The position numbers were made by a program, and so were the translations under genes. 64,000 bases of DNA, taken from contig NC_091120.1 of assembly GCF_040183065.1 (NCBI RefSeq), forward strand, positions 72,194,708-72,258,707, given 5' to 3'. This stretch comes from Periplaneta americana. Its lineage: Eukaryota > Arthropoda > Insecta > Blattodea > Blattidae. The notes below the pieces were generated by a model, which worked only from the letters and a program-made list of their open reading frames with translations, ran no database searches and was not told the origin of the DNA. The first letter of the stretch is position 1. The number at the start of each line of letters is the position of its first letter. This document shows, piece by piece, positions 36,656 to 48,860 of the stretch.

Positions 36656-37832
36656 AAAATTTCCTTGATGCATGAAGTTTTCATAGCATTAATTCCACCT
36701 CAACGTCAGTCTATTGCGAATACTTCTATTAATCTTTGTATGAAACCTGGATATGATGATATTGTTGTCACTTGGATATTAAAGATGCATGGCATTGTGA
36801 CAGATAACAACGACTGCTATTAAGTTGTTGAGCGAGATAGATGTCCCTATGATCTTGATTAAGACATAAAATCCCCGCTGCATGGAAGTCGCTGTAGTAG
36901 GTTCGAATGTCGTTGGTGTGTATTCTACCACCTCAGAAACTTCTTGTCAGTAGTGCCGCATATTTAAACTCCGATCTGAAGGCACGCTGAACCCTCACTA
37001 CTCTCCGTGTGCTATGGTATTCCAATATGCACCAACTACGTTCCTGTGGGTTCGCTATAACTCACTAAATGCTGCAGAATTCACACTGGGTTGAAATGTA
37101 AACATTCACATCATTTAACATATTTTTGTTCTATGCAACAATGGCACAATGACGAGCGAAATAGCAGGAATATTGGTTTTTTTCTTATGGTGCCATCTAG
37201 CCTATTGTTTTCTGCCAACAGATACAATTACACATCTCTTGAAATTCTCTGAGCCGTTCTTTCTAATGGCACTGGTATAAATTTCATAAAACGCATTGTT
37301 ACAAAATTATAGGAATGTTTCTGTGGACATATTGTAACTTATACCTAAATAAAATCGTTTAATATGATCCGAAATAATAAGATTGTTCTTATTCTTTATT
37401 ACAAAGCAAAACATTTCCTATGATCCCTAATTAAGACATTTGACTCCATTTACAAATTCTACAGTTTATACTAATATAGTTGATGTAATTTTTGACAACT
37501 TTATATGAAATAGTTATAGACATACACAGAGTGGATGTGAATAATGGCCTTGCAGATTTTCAGAGCGAATAGCTCATGTTATATGTAACAAAAAACTGTA
37601 TTATATTGGTGGAAAGTTCACAGCTTCTTCAGAAAAAAAGAATTTTCCCAAATGTTTAACAGCCTCTTTTTCGGTAACTAGTGCGAGTTAGAATCGTGAT
37701 TTTTGTCTATATCAATAGGAAATCTAGCAGAGAATAATTTATCGTTCTGGCGGTTTTTGTGTAAATTTAATTTTAAAAACCTCTAATTTCAAGCTACTGC
37801 ACGATGGGAGCTACGGGCTGTCGGTCCCAGAA

Positions 37833-37837
<5 letters not shown>

Positions 37838-37885
<48 letters not shown>
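37838..37885. repeat. (TTA)n microsatellite
   Basis: About 16 perfect units. Confidence 0.95.
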
Positions 37886-40017
37886 TATGAAAAGCGGCAC
37901 TTAAAGTGACAAATGTTAAATGCATTAGTAATACGTGAGACTCATTTTAACATCATTTTCCTTATTTCACCGTTAACAAATGTATCTGTAAGGGATGGTA
38001 AATCCTGTAAATCTTCGGATAGGGAGTCGGTTCTCACCTTTTCTCTGCTGCAACCTCCCCCCCCCCATTGCTGTGTTGTTGTAGCCTCGGGCTATGGAAA
38101 CTTAGACTGATTCTGCAAGGAAAAGCAGAAATTATTCTGCATGTAATTATTAAGTTATCTTAGCCAAAGGCTTTTCTGTAGACGCTAAGTGACTATTTGA
38201 ATTTCACCGCCGCCACCACCGCCACCACCACAGCTTATAGTCAAAAGATCTCTTACGGTCTACAAAAGTTTTCTTGACATCTCTTCATCCAGAATTGCTT
38301 TCGTATTGATATAATACGGTGAAGTCGTAATTCTTCATTGACCTTGTTATCTTTCGTGACTGTATTTAATTACTGAGTTTCAGCTATTCCTGTCACTATG
38401 GAAACAACTGAAATTCATTTGTTTTCCTTTCATTTCACAACATAATTCCTGCCTAATATGTTTATAAATTTACAATCATTAAAGATCCAACGATTGATAT
38501 TGCATTATCAGCTGTAGGGCAGCTTACGGCAATGCAAATGGCAGCCGTAATTTGAACAGTTTTTATAATGTGTCAATACTATTTTCATAATATCTGAATA
38601 ATTTGCTGCATAACCATCCAAATTAAATAAGCAAGTTACTTTTCATCTTGAGATTCTTTGAAATCGTAATTTCTTTTATATCGTTGTAGGGCCTATCTCG
38701 ATACGAAAACACTCCGGACATTGCCTTATTACGGAATAGTAATATACGTTACAAGAGCGGTATGTTGACGTTTTCATGGTCGAGGAAAAGAATGAAAAAG
38801 CGAAACATAGTTGAGCTTTTTTAATTTCCGAGAATATGAAAACAAACATACCACTCGTGTAACGTACATTATTTTGTGCGAAGATCGTTTATTACATACC
38901 TGAAAGACGAATTTCTAATTAATTGCAATGAAATCTCCATCATGGTTTCTGTTTAATGACGCCAACTTCGGAACACCAAAATATCTTTCTTCAACATTGT
39001 TGCTGTAAAATGTTTTCTGTGTTTACTATACTCCAGCAGGCCGTGATATACGTCTGTCTTTTTTTTCCCCCCAGTCTATAAATGCGAACTTAAAACAAAC
39101 GGTAAAGTTATGTAATGATTTATTTTTCATTTTAATATTTAACAATATTATCTATATAACATATTGCAGTAATAACATCGGCATCTGGAATCTCGTTGAT
39201 TTTTTCACGGCTTCCTTAATGTTACTTGTATCAGGAATGCAATAAGTTTCGTGGAGTATTAGATATTACTTAATTTTTGCAAATATTTAAAAACAATAAT
39301 TAACATTGCAATTTAGGTGAAATTGCAGTGGTAAGTTTCCAATTTATAATTATTACTATGTTAAACGTCTCTAAAAATAATATGTTAAAAGCCTAAAGCA
39401 ATAAAATGAATGTCGCGCTTAAGCGGTAAGAAGAGGGAAATTGTTGTGTGTGTTACGTTGGGAATACTGAATGTGGTATTTCACACTTACCGCGTATTGG
39501 TTCTGTGCGGAAAACAAGCAAATACGCACGATCTCGCACAAAAATGTTTTATTATGTGCCCTGAATCTCATCTGAAAATTATGAATAGTTATTCTGACAA
39601 ACTTCTGTTTACATAGAGATCCATTTGGTTTGTAGCCTATATTTGATTTTGTTCCAAGCCGACGAATTACTTAACCAACTGAATTCGTGCTTTGAACATG
39701 CCGTCTTTGAATCCTGCTTATTATTTTTAAGGGTTTTTTCAAATTGTGAAACGAGTGTCAGGAAGGTAATCCTATGGCGAATCCTCGAACTTATCTCGAG
39801 GAACACCAAATCACTATCTCAAATTCCTCAAGGACAGAAACCTACGAGTTGATACAGCATTTTTAAATAACCAATTAAAAATATTGCGGTTCTGAAATAC
39901 ATATCTTTTTTCTGTAAATTTTCCACCAAATTTGTATCGACATATATTTTATGCATTTTAGCTTTCAGTTGTACTAAATTTGTTTTAGTCATGCTTTGAA
40001 ACTATATAAAATATCTA

Positions 40018-40040
40018 AATTAATTAATTAATTAATTAAT

Positions 40041-40087
<47 letters not shown>

Positions 40088-40090
40088 TAT
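40018..40090. repeat. (TTAA)n/(TTTA)n tract
   Basis: A tetranucleotide tract that probably represents the 3' tail of the adjoining minus-strand LINE. Confidence 0.9.
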
Positions 40091-40995
40091 TTTATTGCTA
40101 GTAAGTTTGAAATGAATACAAGTTAATAAATACAATGAAAGATAAATTAGCCCTCTCCTGAATGAGTAAGACTCGTGCTGAGGAGGGGATTCCAATACAG
40201 ACAAAAATAAAATTAAAATTGAGAGTGGATACAGATTAAATAGTGTTTAATATGTTTAAAACCAAACTATAACTCCAATACAATTTTTTTTATTAATTTG
40301 GAGAGGATTCGTGGTTAAAATAATATTGGAATAAAATTTGTTTAATAATCTGGGACCTTGACTCATGCTATGATAAAAAGCTGCATTGGTTTTACATTTT
40401 GGTTCACACAAACGCAGAGAATTCATATTTTTGGTTCTATATGTATCTATATACCTTTCAAAGCTATTAAAATTTCTATAAAAGTATTTGAATAAAATAA
40501 AATAATACATTTGTTTAATATTGAAAACTTTGAAGTGTTTAAACAACAATTCAGTTGGGTAATCTTTCTGCTTTTTTTATTTTTAATACTTTTTTTTGTA
40601 GTAAAATTAACGGATAAAAGTTCAATTTATAAGTTCCACCCCTACCTATGATATCATACAAAAATATAGACTGAAATAATGCTAAATACATTATACGTAA
40701 ACATTAATTGACAAAATATTTCTTAGAACAACAAAGTAACAATGTTTTACGTAATTTATTACAAATATAATGAATATGATTATTCCATTTTAAATGATTA
40801 TCAATAATTATACCTAAGTATTTAACCTCATTAACTTCATTAATAACTGAACAATAATTGCAATTATTGCAATTTATATCGGAACAATCAGAATTATGCA
40901 TTTTAATTTGTAGTATAGATGAAATTGGTTTATTACCTTTATTATTTAAAGAAAATGGGATAGCTATTGTTTTATCTTTATTAATATTAATATTA
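40091..40995 (-). mobile_element. 3' end of a CR1/Jockey-type LINE
   Basis: The minus frame 40704-40901 gives EVKYLGIIIDNHLKWNNHI, the RT thumb start. The frame 40256-40549 gives SMSQGPRLLNKF-like residues typical of the C-terminus (R/SxxxxxPxLWN). Then comes a 3' UTR with CCTCCTCAGCACGAGTC and a TAAA tail. The two frames are separated by a frameshift around 40560-40690. Confidence 0.65.
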
Positions 40996-42293
40996 ATATG
41001 AATTTAGTTACTACTGTTCATTTACTTTGTGAATATATGCCCAAAATTTTACAATACAGGTTGCGGCATTCGAATGTGACAGTTTTCATAACCTTCTGGT
41101 ATACCACTGAGCCGAATTGAAAGAACACACTTATTCTGGAAGAAATATCAGTGCAATGCAATTTAACAATCTGTACTTATATTTTTATAAATTACATTTT
41201 TAACTAACCTTCGTGACAAAAAACACATTCTTGTAATCCACTTTCAAAATTCTGCATAACTCTCCTCAAGAAAGCGGGATCAATTGCTCTAATTTAATTG
41301 GTTATGCTTTCTTGTAACTCCATGATGGCATGTAGTCTATTACGATATGATCACCATAGGGATTAGTCAGGTGCCGTCATCAGGAAATAAGGTTTGCAGA
41401 CAGACAAGAAATTAATATGTTGAAATCAGATATTTGTCAATTTATTCCACTTCATTAAAAATCTCGAGAAAAACCATTTGACGATTATTTCATTGGAGCA
41501 TTAATGCTTGTGTTTGATTTAAAAGGAAAACTCATTAATTTTATATAAAAAGTAGTAATGTTCATGTTTATCATTATCGCATAAATTGGTTCACAGATAA
41601 ATAATATGAATAAAATCAGATCAAATAGGAGAAGTTGCTGTAAATGAAGGCCACTTTTTCGGCACAAGAGATGCTGAAAACGTATATTTCTGCGAAAACT
41701 TTTGTTTTTGCAGCATCACAATCGTTACTTTAATTAAAATGTAAAAATACAAGTCCCTGCGGGGAAGGCGTTAATTCCCCACGTTCCTGGCGTTAACTGA
41801 ACTCTGATCGTCTGGATTTGTGGCTACAAACACTACGACTAAAAACCCTTGACAGACAGAACTAATTAAATCTTGAAGTAAACAAACAAACCGCTTAAAA
41901 AGCTAAACAGAATCCAAAACATTCAAATAATAATTTACTGTAATTTCAATAGTCGAGCTGTTTGGACTTTTTCCATTGCTAATTTTTTAAATTGTAATAT
42001 AACGTTTCGAAGAATGAAAATCTTCTACTATGAGAATCGTTACAAACAGCTAGCCTGTCTGACTGAACGACGACTGCCAGGTCGGTGCGAAATATAAAGA
42101 CGGAACACACGATGTCATAAGTTGTTGTACCGTGAAATATATAGAATGAAAACAAGAATAAAAAGAATAATTCCGTGATTGTAACTAAACTAATTATATG
42201 GAACAGTAACATTAACAACAAGGAATAATAGACACTAATAGTCATCAGTGGAAATAGTGAAATTATGAAACAATAGGAAATAAATAAATGAGC

Positions 42294-42415
42294 GGGGAAA
42301 CAAACTACTACTGCCATCTAGTGGTGGAAGATAATAATACATAAGTGGAACCAATTAAACTGCTATTGCCATCTAGTGGTGTAGGGAAACAAACTACTAC
42401 TGCTTCTAGTGATGT
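42294..42415 (-). promoter_or_regulatory. Tandem CTCF-like motifs
   Basis: TGCCATCTAGTGG occurs at 42312-42324 and again at 42367-42379. Its reverse complement, CCACTAGATGGCA, fits the core CTCF consensus CCASYAGRKGGCR. A third, decayed copy (TGCTTCTAGTGAT) is at 42401-42413. The first and third lie in a repeated unit with GGGAAACAAACTACTACTG. They sit about 0.8 kb upstream of the start codon of the four-TM gene and next to a Penelope-like element. Binding is inference. Confidence 0.4.
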
Positions 42416-42419
42416 TATT

Positions 42420-43030
42420 TCGTGCATTTTTTCTTGAATTTTCTATGTCCTGTTCGACTGTAGGCAGCCGTATGTCCGGAAGAATGAGACTGGGTTGGCT
42501 AATAGCGTTATCCGTAAAACTCATATGTGCGGCTTTCTTGTACTTCCTTTGAACCAGAGAACGCTCGGTTTGTAAGATAGAGATGTTTTCCCACTTTATT
42601 CTGTGCCCAGATTCAAAGCTATGTTGGACTATTCTGGATTTGTCTATGAGACACTGTTTAAAAGTTATACTTATGTTCTTTGATTCTAGTGGACAGGGGT
42701 CTGCTAGTCTCTCCTACGCACACACGACCGCATTCACAAGGAATGTTGTAAATGCAGTCTCTGGTGTCCGCAGGATCTGACTTGGGTTTGTTGTTGAACA
42801 GGACTTGGAAGAGTATATTTTTTTTATTTAAAGACCGTTCTGATATTATATTTCTTAGAAATTTTCTTGAATTTTTTTCGGAAGTGCCCTTGACATACAG
42901 TATGTTATTACAATGTACTCAGGGGTTCAGAGGAAGAAATAATGTCCTTGTTTTTTCGGTTATTATTGATGGTCCTATTGATGAATTTGTAGGGGTAACC
43001 ATTGGATACAAAGGTATTGGTGAGAGACTG
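42420..43030 (-). pseudogene. Penelope-like element, GIY-YIG endonuclease fragment
   Basis: Minus-strand frames give HTVCQGHFRKK- and KYNIRTVFK-like linker residues, then CIYNIPCECGRVCVGET and STRIKEHKYNF, and after one frameshift CLIDKSRIVQHSFESGHRIK and ISILQTERSLVQRKYKKAAH. The C-Y-IPC-CG-V-GET...R..EH order is the GIY-YIG endonuclease signature at the C-terminus of Penelope-like retroelements. The RT upstream is mostly missing. The element ends about 70 bp before the presumed exon 1 acceptor of the four-TM gene. Confidence 0.75.
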
Positions 43031-43143
43031 TAATGAATGTCGGATTAGTTCTGATCAACACACACTGTTAAACAATTTCGTTTCTTGTCTATTTTTAGAT
43101 GTATGACGTCCTACACAGCATCAAATGAACATGGCTGCAAGGA

Positions 43144-43209
43144 ATGGATGCCGGCCGTGATTCGGTGTCCCTTCGAATCCCCGTGATTATTGTGGCAATT
43201 ATAGGATTG
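43144..43209 (+). CDS. Coding exon 1 of the four-TM gene
   Basis: It encodes 22 residues from MDAGRDSV to AIIGL, giving the N-terminus and the first half of TM1. It ends at phase 0 with donor GTGAGT at 43210. The transcript may begin upstream: a pyrimidine-rich tract ending in TTTTTAG at 43092-43098 is a plausible acceptor, which would make 43099-43143 untranslated. Confidence 0.75.
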
Positions 43210-46200
43210 GTGAGTAACGTGATATTTCATCAATTTGCTACTTAGATAAATTATCAAATAATAAGTTTGGCAGAAACTATATTGTTGGCATCTCAGTTCT
43301 TGAACCATACGAGGGGAAATGAGAGGTATAGGAAAATTCACGACGCAAGTAGGAATAGAAGTACAGATTATGAGGTTAAGTACAGAGGTAATAGACCGGA
43401 AATTAGTGCACACAAGCCTGTATTGAATTAGATAGAAGTGCTGACCACACGTCACAATATTTTCTTCGCGTGTCAGTCTATTTGATATTCTATAAATATG
43501 CAGATGGGCTAAATGTAAAGTCTATGCCATTTAGGAAGACGTCGCGAGGGGGAAAACGCGCGAGTGAGAGTGCTGACTATTTCTGCTCGAAAAAGCTTCG
43601 GAACACGTACAATCTTAAAAAAAAATTTTGACGCACAGACACTTTGAAAGTCCCGGAAAGGAGGCAGTGTGCATGATCAGACATACAATGAAATAAAACT
43701 AATCTTATTTCAACTTCTCCTTCTCTTGTGAACCAGGTCGCTCGTTCTCTGATCATGTGCACTGCCTCATTTCTGGGACTTATAAAATATCTTTGAGACG
43801 AAACTGTTTTCTAAGACTGTACAGGTCACCTCAAATATTATTTCCATTGAGTTTGATGTGCAAGAGTCTGAATAATTCTGTGATTTGTTAGAGTGCCACA
43901 TTGATATTTAAGACTTTGCGATGAAGGTAACATTTACTACCGTGTGACACAGAAATCACTTATCAATGGGAAAACAACGTTATTTTGAAATGAAAAATAT
44001 AGGACCACGATAAGAACCACAAGAACGAGAAAGGCCGTGATAAGGACCACGACAAGGATCACGTTAAGGACTACGAGATCATAACAAAAGCAACAAGAAC
44101 CACAATAACGATCACGACAGTCACAAGGACTACGATAAGGAATATGATACAGACAACGAGGACCATGCAAAGACAACAAGAGTTACGACACAGCCCATAA
44201 AGACCACGACAAAGACAAGGACCACGACAAGGACAAGGATCACGGCAAAGCAAGCATCACGACAAAAACAACAAGGATCACGACACAGACAACAAGGACC
44301 ACGACACAGACAACAAGGACTACGACACAGACAACAAGGACCACGACACAGACAACAACGACTACGACACAGACAACAAGGACTACGACACAGACAAGAA
44401 CCACGGTGAATACAAATGAATACAACAAATACTACAACGAAGGCAACAAGGACCACAACAAAGGCAACAAGGACCACGACAAAGCAAGCATCACGACAAA
44501 GACAACAAGGACCACGACACAGACAACAAGGGTCACGACACAGACAAGAACCACGGTGAATACAAGTGAATACAACAAATACCACAACGAAGGCAACAAG
44601 GACCACAACAAAGGCAACAAGGACCACGACAAAAACAACAGAACTAAGAGAATTTGCAAGAACCATGATAGGAAACACAAGATAGACAAGAACTACAAGG
44701 ATTATTACAATGACAACTTCAGCGACCACGATAAGAGACGTGGCAAAGACATGGACCACAATAACAATAAAATTACGACAAAGACAACAAGAATGATGAT
44801 AAGAATCAAGGCAAAACAAGCACAATGATAAGGACCATGACAAAGACAATAAGTATTACAATAAAGACTGCAACAAAGATAACAATAAACCACGATAAAG
44901 ACCATGACAAGGGCGAAAAGTACCATACTTATGATCACGATAAAGATCACGGTGCTTATAGTGATCCTTGTAGTGATACTTTCCAATACCCTTGTCTTTG
45001 TCTTTGTCGTGTTTCTACATTTATAATTTGAAAATAATATTTTCTTCATTTTGCAAGCGAAATTTGTATCACGTACCTTTCCACAATTTCATGAAGGATA
45101 AAAGAGCATGCATGTAAAATCGAGAACTATACTAGTAATACACAGGCAAACTAAAAACATTTTGCACTGGGGTGTACTTGTGATTAGAGTTGTGATAAGG
45201 GTAGGGGTTGGTTGGAAATATGCATGAGCGGCCAGACATTTTCCTGCACGGATACATCTATAATACCTGAACAGGGATGAGATAAATGCTCAAGTAGTAG
45301 AATTGCTGACTACACATCCAATGGACACATGTTCGATTCCCGACATTGAAGTGCAATTTATCTGACTCCTTCAGGACTGAATGTGTGTCGCTTGTGTTAT
45401 AACTTATATGCCCCACGTTTTCTGAATCGGCTGTTCCCATTAATTAATTTATTCATTTAGTGTTCTGCTCAAGAGAAGGCCTTTCGCTGCAAACCCAGCT
45501 TCCTCCGGTCTTTCCTCTTTTCTGCCTTCCTCTTTGTTTCCTCATATGATCCATTTGTCTTAATGTCGTCTATCATCTGATATATTCTTCTACCCCGAAC
45601 TCTTCTCCCGTTCACCATTCCTTCCAGTGTATCCTTCAGTAGGCTGTTTCTACTTAGGTAGTGACCCAACTAATTCTTTTTCCTCTTCCTGATCAGTTTC
45701 AGCATCATTCCTTCTTCACCCACTCTTTCCAACACAGCTTCATTTCTTATTCTGTCTGTCCACTTCACACGTTCCATTCTTCTCCATATTTACATTTCAA
45801 ATGCTTCTATTCGCTTATCTTCACTTCGTCGTAATGTTTCCATTAATTCTGCATGTTCATTTACATTCCCCAATAAAGACAAAATGGTTAGAAGATCTAA
45901 AAAAAAATTAAAAGTAAGCTAATGTTTGACTGTTTATTTTGTTGCTTCAGGTGTGCAGCGCACTGCTGGTGGCAGCCTTTACCACGCTGCTCTCTCTTCA
46001 CGAGGATAGCTGTAAGGATCTTGTATGTTAGAAATTCGGACAACTACATGGTGCGCAAGATGTTCCAAAATATGAAGTCAGAAACGTGTGATATATCCTA
46101 CATCAAATACGACCATTTTCACAGTTTTGAAATTATTAAATAAATATACAACAATAAGCTAAACATTCAGTCATGCATGTAACAAATCAGAGAAATCTAA

Positions 46201-47631
46201 ACCTCAGAAATGGCCTCCTTGATCACAGTTGTAGACACAAAAAGAGCTGACCTTATATAAGCATTCCTCATAATTAGAATAAATTAAAATGGTAGGTGTT
46301 AACACATGATTTAGATGACAAAGATATTGTACAACCATACGCATAAAAATATCCCCAGCTGCGGACATAAATCTTCCAAGGGGAAGAACACGAGCTGCAT
46401 TCCTTGCAAAGAAATGGAGTGTGTGATCATCTTCTTGTGAGAATTTTGCTTTCTTTAAGAAATGGTTCTGCATTATGCTGGTCTCATGATAAGGAAGTCC
46501 CGCAAATTGTGAATGGCTAATGTTGGTTCATAATTCCCACAGGAATGGGGACAAAACTAATCTATCTTTATGGTGATGGACGATGCTGATGATCATCATG
46601 ATGTTTAATTTTGTAATGTACATTTGTAAAAGTCGCAGTGTAGGCTAACAGTTTGTAAGAAGAAGAAATATTTACTTGAAAAAATTGTGACTTAAAAGTG
46701 CACTGCATACTTAGTTCAGATTTTAAAATTCTATTAAAAATACATCAAAATAAAATTGTGCCAAGGACGAGTTCAATTTATGGCCTTGAGATCTAGCACA
46801 TGTGTAAAGGGTCAGAAGTACTTGACACCTGACATCTTAAGTTCCAAGACCCGGTGGAATAACCAAAAGATTAATTCTGATACAGTCACCGTGAAAGTCT
46901 GAAAACTCATATATATATAAAAGATTATATTTTCACATCAGAAAAGTTGGCTGAATACTGTTAAATAAAAAGAAATAAGGACAAGTTAAAAGAAATTAAT
47001 AAAATACTTATTTTAACTCCAATATAGGCTATGTTCACCTCCGAAATTTAATTATTATCGCCATTAGTAACTTTAATTCATCTTAGTTACAAGTCATAAC
47101 AGATGGAAAAAAAATGCAATATTCCTTTTATTAATTCAGTAAGTTCAAAATATGAATTGTTTATGAAATCTTTTCATTTTCTCGTGCTATTGAAAAAAAT
47201 TGCAAAGTCTTGGAACTGAAGACTGACACAACTATATTTGTTGAAAATATCTGCCAAATAATATGACTGACAAATCCAGACTTGATATTGAAAATGAGAA
47301 ACCAGATCAGATTTAAATTTTGAAAGAAAACACTCAACCTATTCATTTTTCAATTAAAAATGCGAGTCTACACTTTTTCTAGTGCTACGTATGTTGCCAA
47401 TTCGATGTATTTGTATATCATCTCTTTACATGCCTTTTCTTAATACGAGTGTCAATGCTTAAGAATTGATTAAATTTTCCACTTTTACAGCAATGTTTGG
47501 TGTTTTGTATAAATTGGAAACTATTGCTTTTGCGACCAAATTTTGTTTGTTTATGATGCAGTGTTTGTAGATAATTATAGGATTAATTTCGCTGATATTA
47601 TAAAAAAACATAGCATTTTTACGATCTTAAT

Positions 47632-47681
<50 letters not shown>

Positions 47682-48810
47682 CAACAATAATAAATCGACG
47701 TTTCTCTGTCTATCTCGTTTTGTCAATTCACACAATTACCTCATAATTGTTTTTGTGCTGCTTCTACTATGTTCTTATCCGTACTGAATTATTAAGAATT
47801 ACTCCTAACCAGGAGCGATTCATTGACCTATAATGCTCATCATGAAATAGTATGTATATTCGTTATAATATTTAACTCACCACTTCTCGTACTCCTGGTT
47901 GAAATCACTGAAAAGATATTATCTTGAGACTGAAGATCAAACGTAATTTTCACGCAGTAATGCTAATGCTAAAATTTCAACGCGTTACATAATGTATAGG
48001 CCCTATCTATGTACCGACCCAGCTATAGATACGAATTGTTTTGATTATTGTTCCGTACTGCACTGTTTGTCCCCTATTCGATGGTCTTTATTCCATTTCA
48101 GGGACCACGTGGAGGCTAGTGGCCATTGTTTCATCAGAAGTGTCCCTCATCTTCCATTCAACCCTTCTATATGGAGCCTGCCTGGTAAGGATAAATCCAT
48201 GAAAACGAATATGAGAGTAACTTTACTAGATTTTATGATATCTTTTCAGTATACTGTAGTTCATTTCTAAATACACTATCTACCAAAAAGTAACTGGGCA
48301 CTGTTTTTGCCCCTTTACAATCTTGTGGTACCACCTCTTGTTGCTATAACAGCAGCCCCCCCTGTCAGGCATGCTCTCCACTAGCTTCTGTAGGATATCC
48401 ACTGGAATGCGTCGCCATCTCTCTTGCAACATGGTACTCAGTTGGACAATGGAAGTTGGCTGCATCTCCAGAGACCTCAATCGCCGGTCCAATTCCACCC
48501 AAAGTGCTCAATGGGATTGAGATCAGGACTCTGTGCAGGCCAGTCCAACCGGTGAACATTATTGTCTGCATATCACTGCATAGTAGCCGCCGAAACATGG
48601 GGCCAACTTCCATTGTCCAACTGAGTGCAATGTTGCAAGAGGAATGGCAACGCATTACAGTGGATATCCTACACAAACTAGTGGAGAGCATGCCTGACAG
48701 GGTGTCTGCTGTTATAGCAACAAGAGGTGGTACCACGAAGTCCTAAAAGGGAAAAAAACAGTGCCCAATTACTTTTTGGTAGATAGTGTACCTGTTAGGT
48801 TGTATTTGTT

Positions 48811-48860
<50 letters not shown>

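Larger units (their letters stand above)
35370..40015. other. Mostly unassigned AT-rich sequence with microsatellites
   Basis: Microsatellites of (TTA)n lie at 36290-36320 and 37838-37884. Inverted (ATT)n and (AAT)n tracts are at about 36480-36540 and 36590-36650. No exon with both splice sites and coding character was found. Some of this may be intron 1 of the four-TM gene if the CpG block at 35225 is its first exon. Confidence 0.4.

Noticed and set aside
39411-39440. ATG followed by a GTAAGA donor-like site as an alternative first exon
   Set aside because: The phase does not match exon 2 of the four-TM gene, and exon 1 at 43144 fits in frame with a hydrophobic continuation.
44130-44849. 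A 239-codon minus-strand ORF rich in Cys, Val and Leu, and a 140-codon plus-strand ORF
   Set aside because: Both come from the same minisatellite. Open frames on both strands follow from repeat units near a multiple of three with few stop codons.
43985-44965. CRISPR-like array
   Set aside because: Units are contiguous and degenerate without unique spacers, and the context is an insect intron.
46204-46473. 90-codon minus-strand ORF in intron 2
   Set aside because: No domain, no splice or promoter context and ordinary composition; it may be chance.
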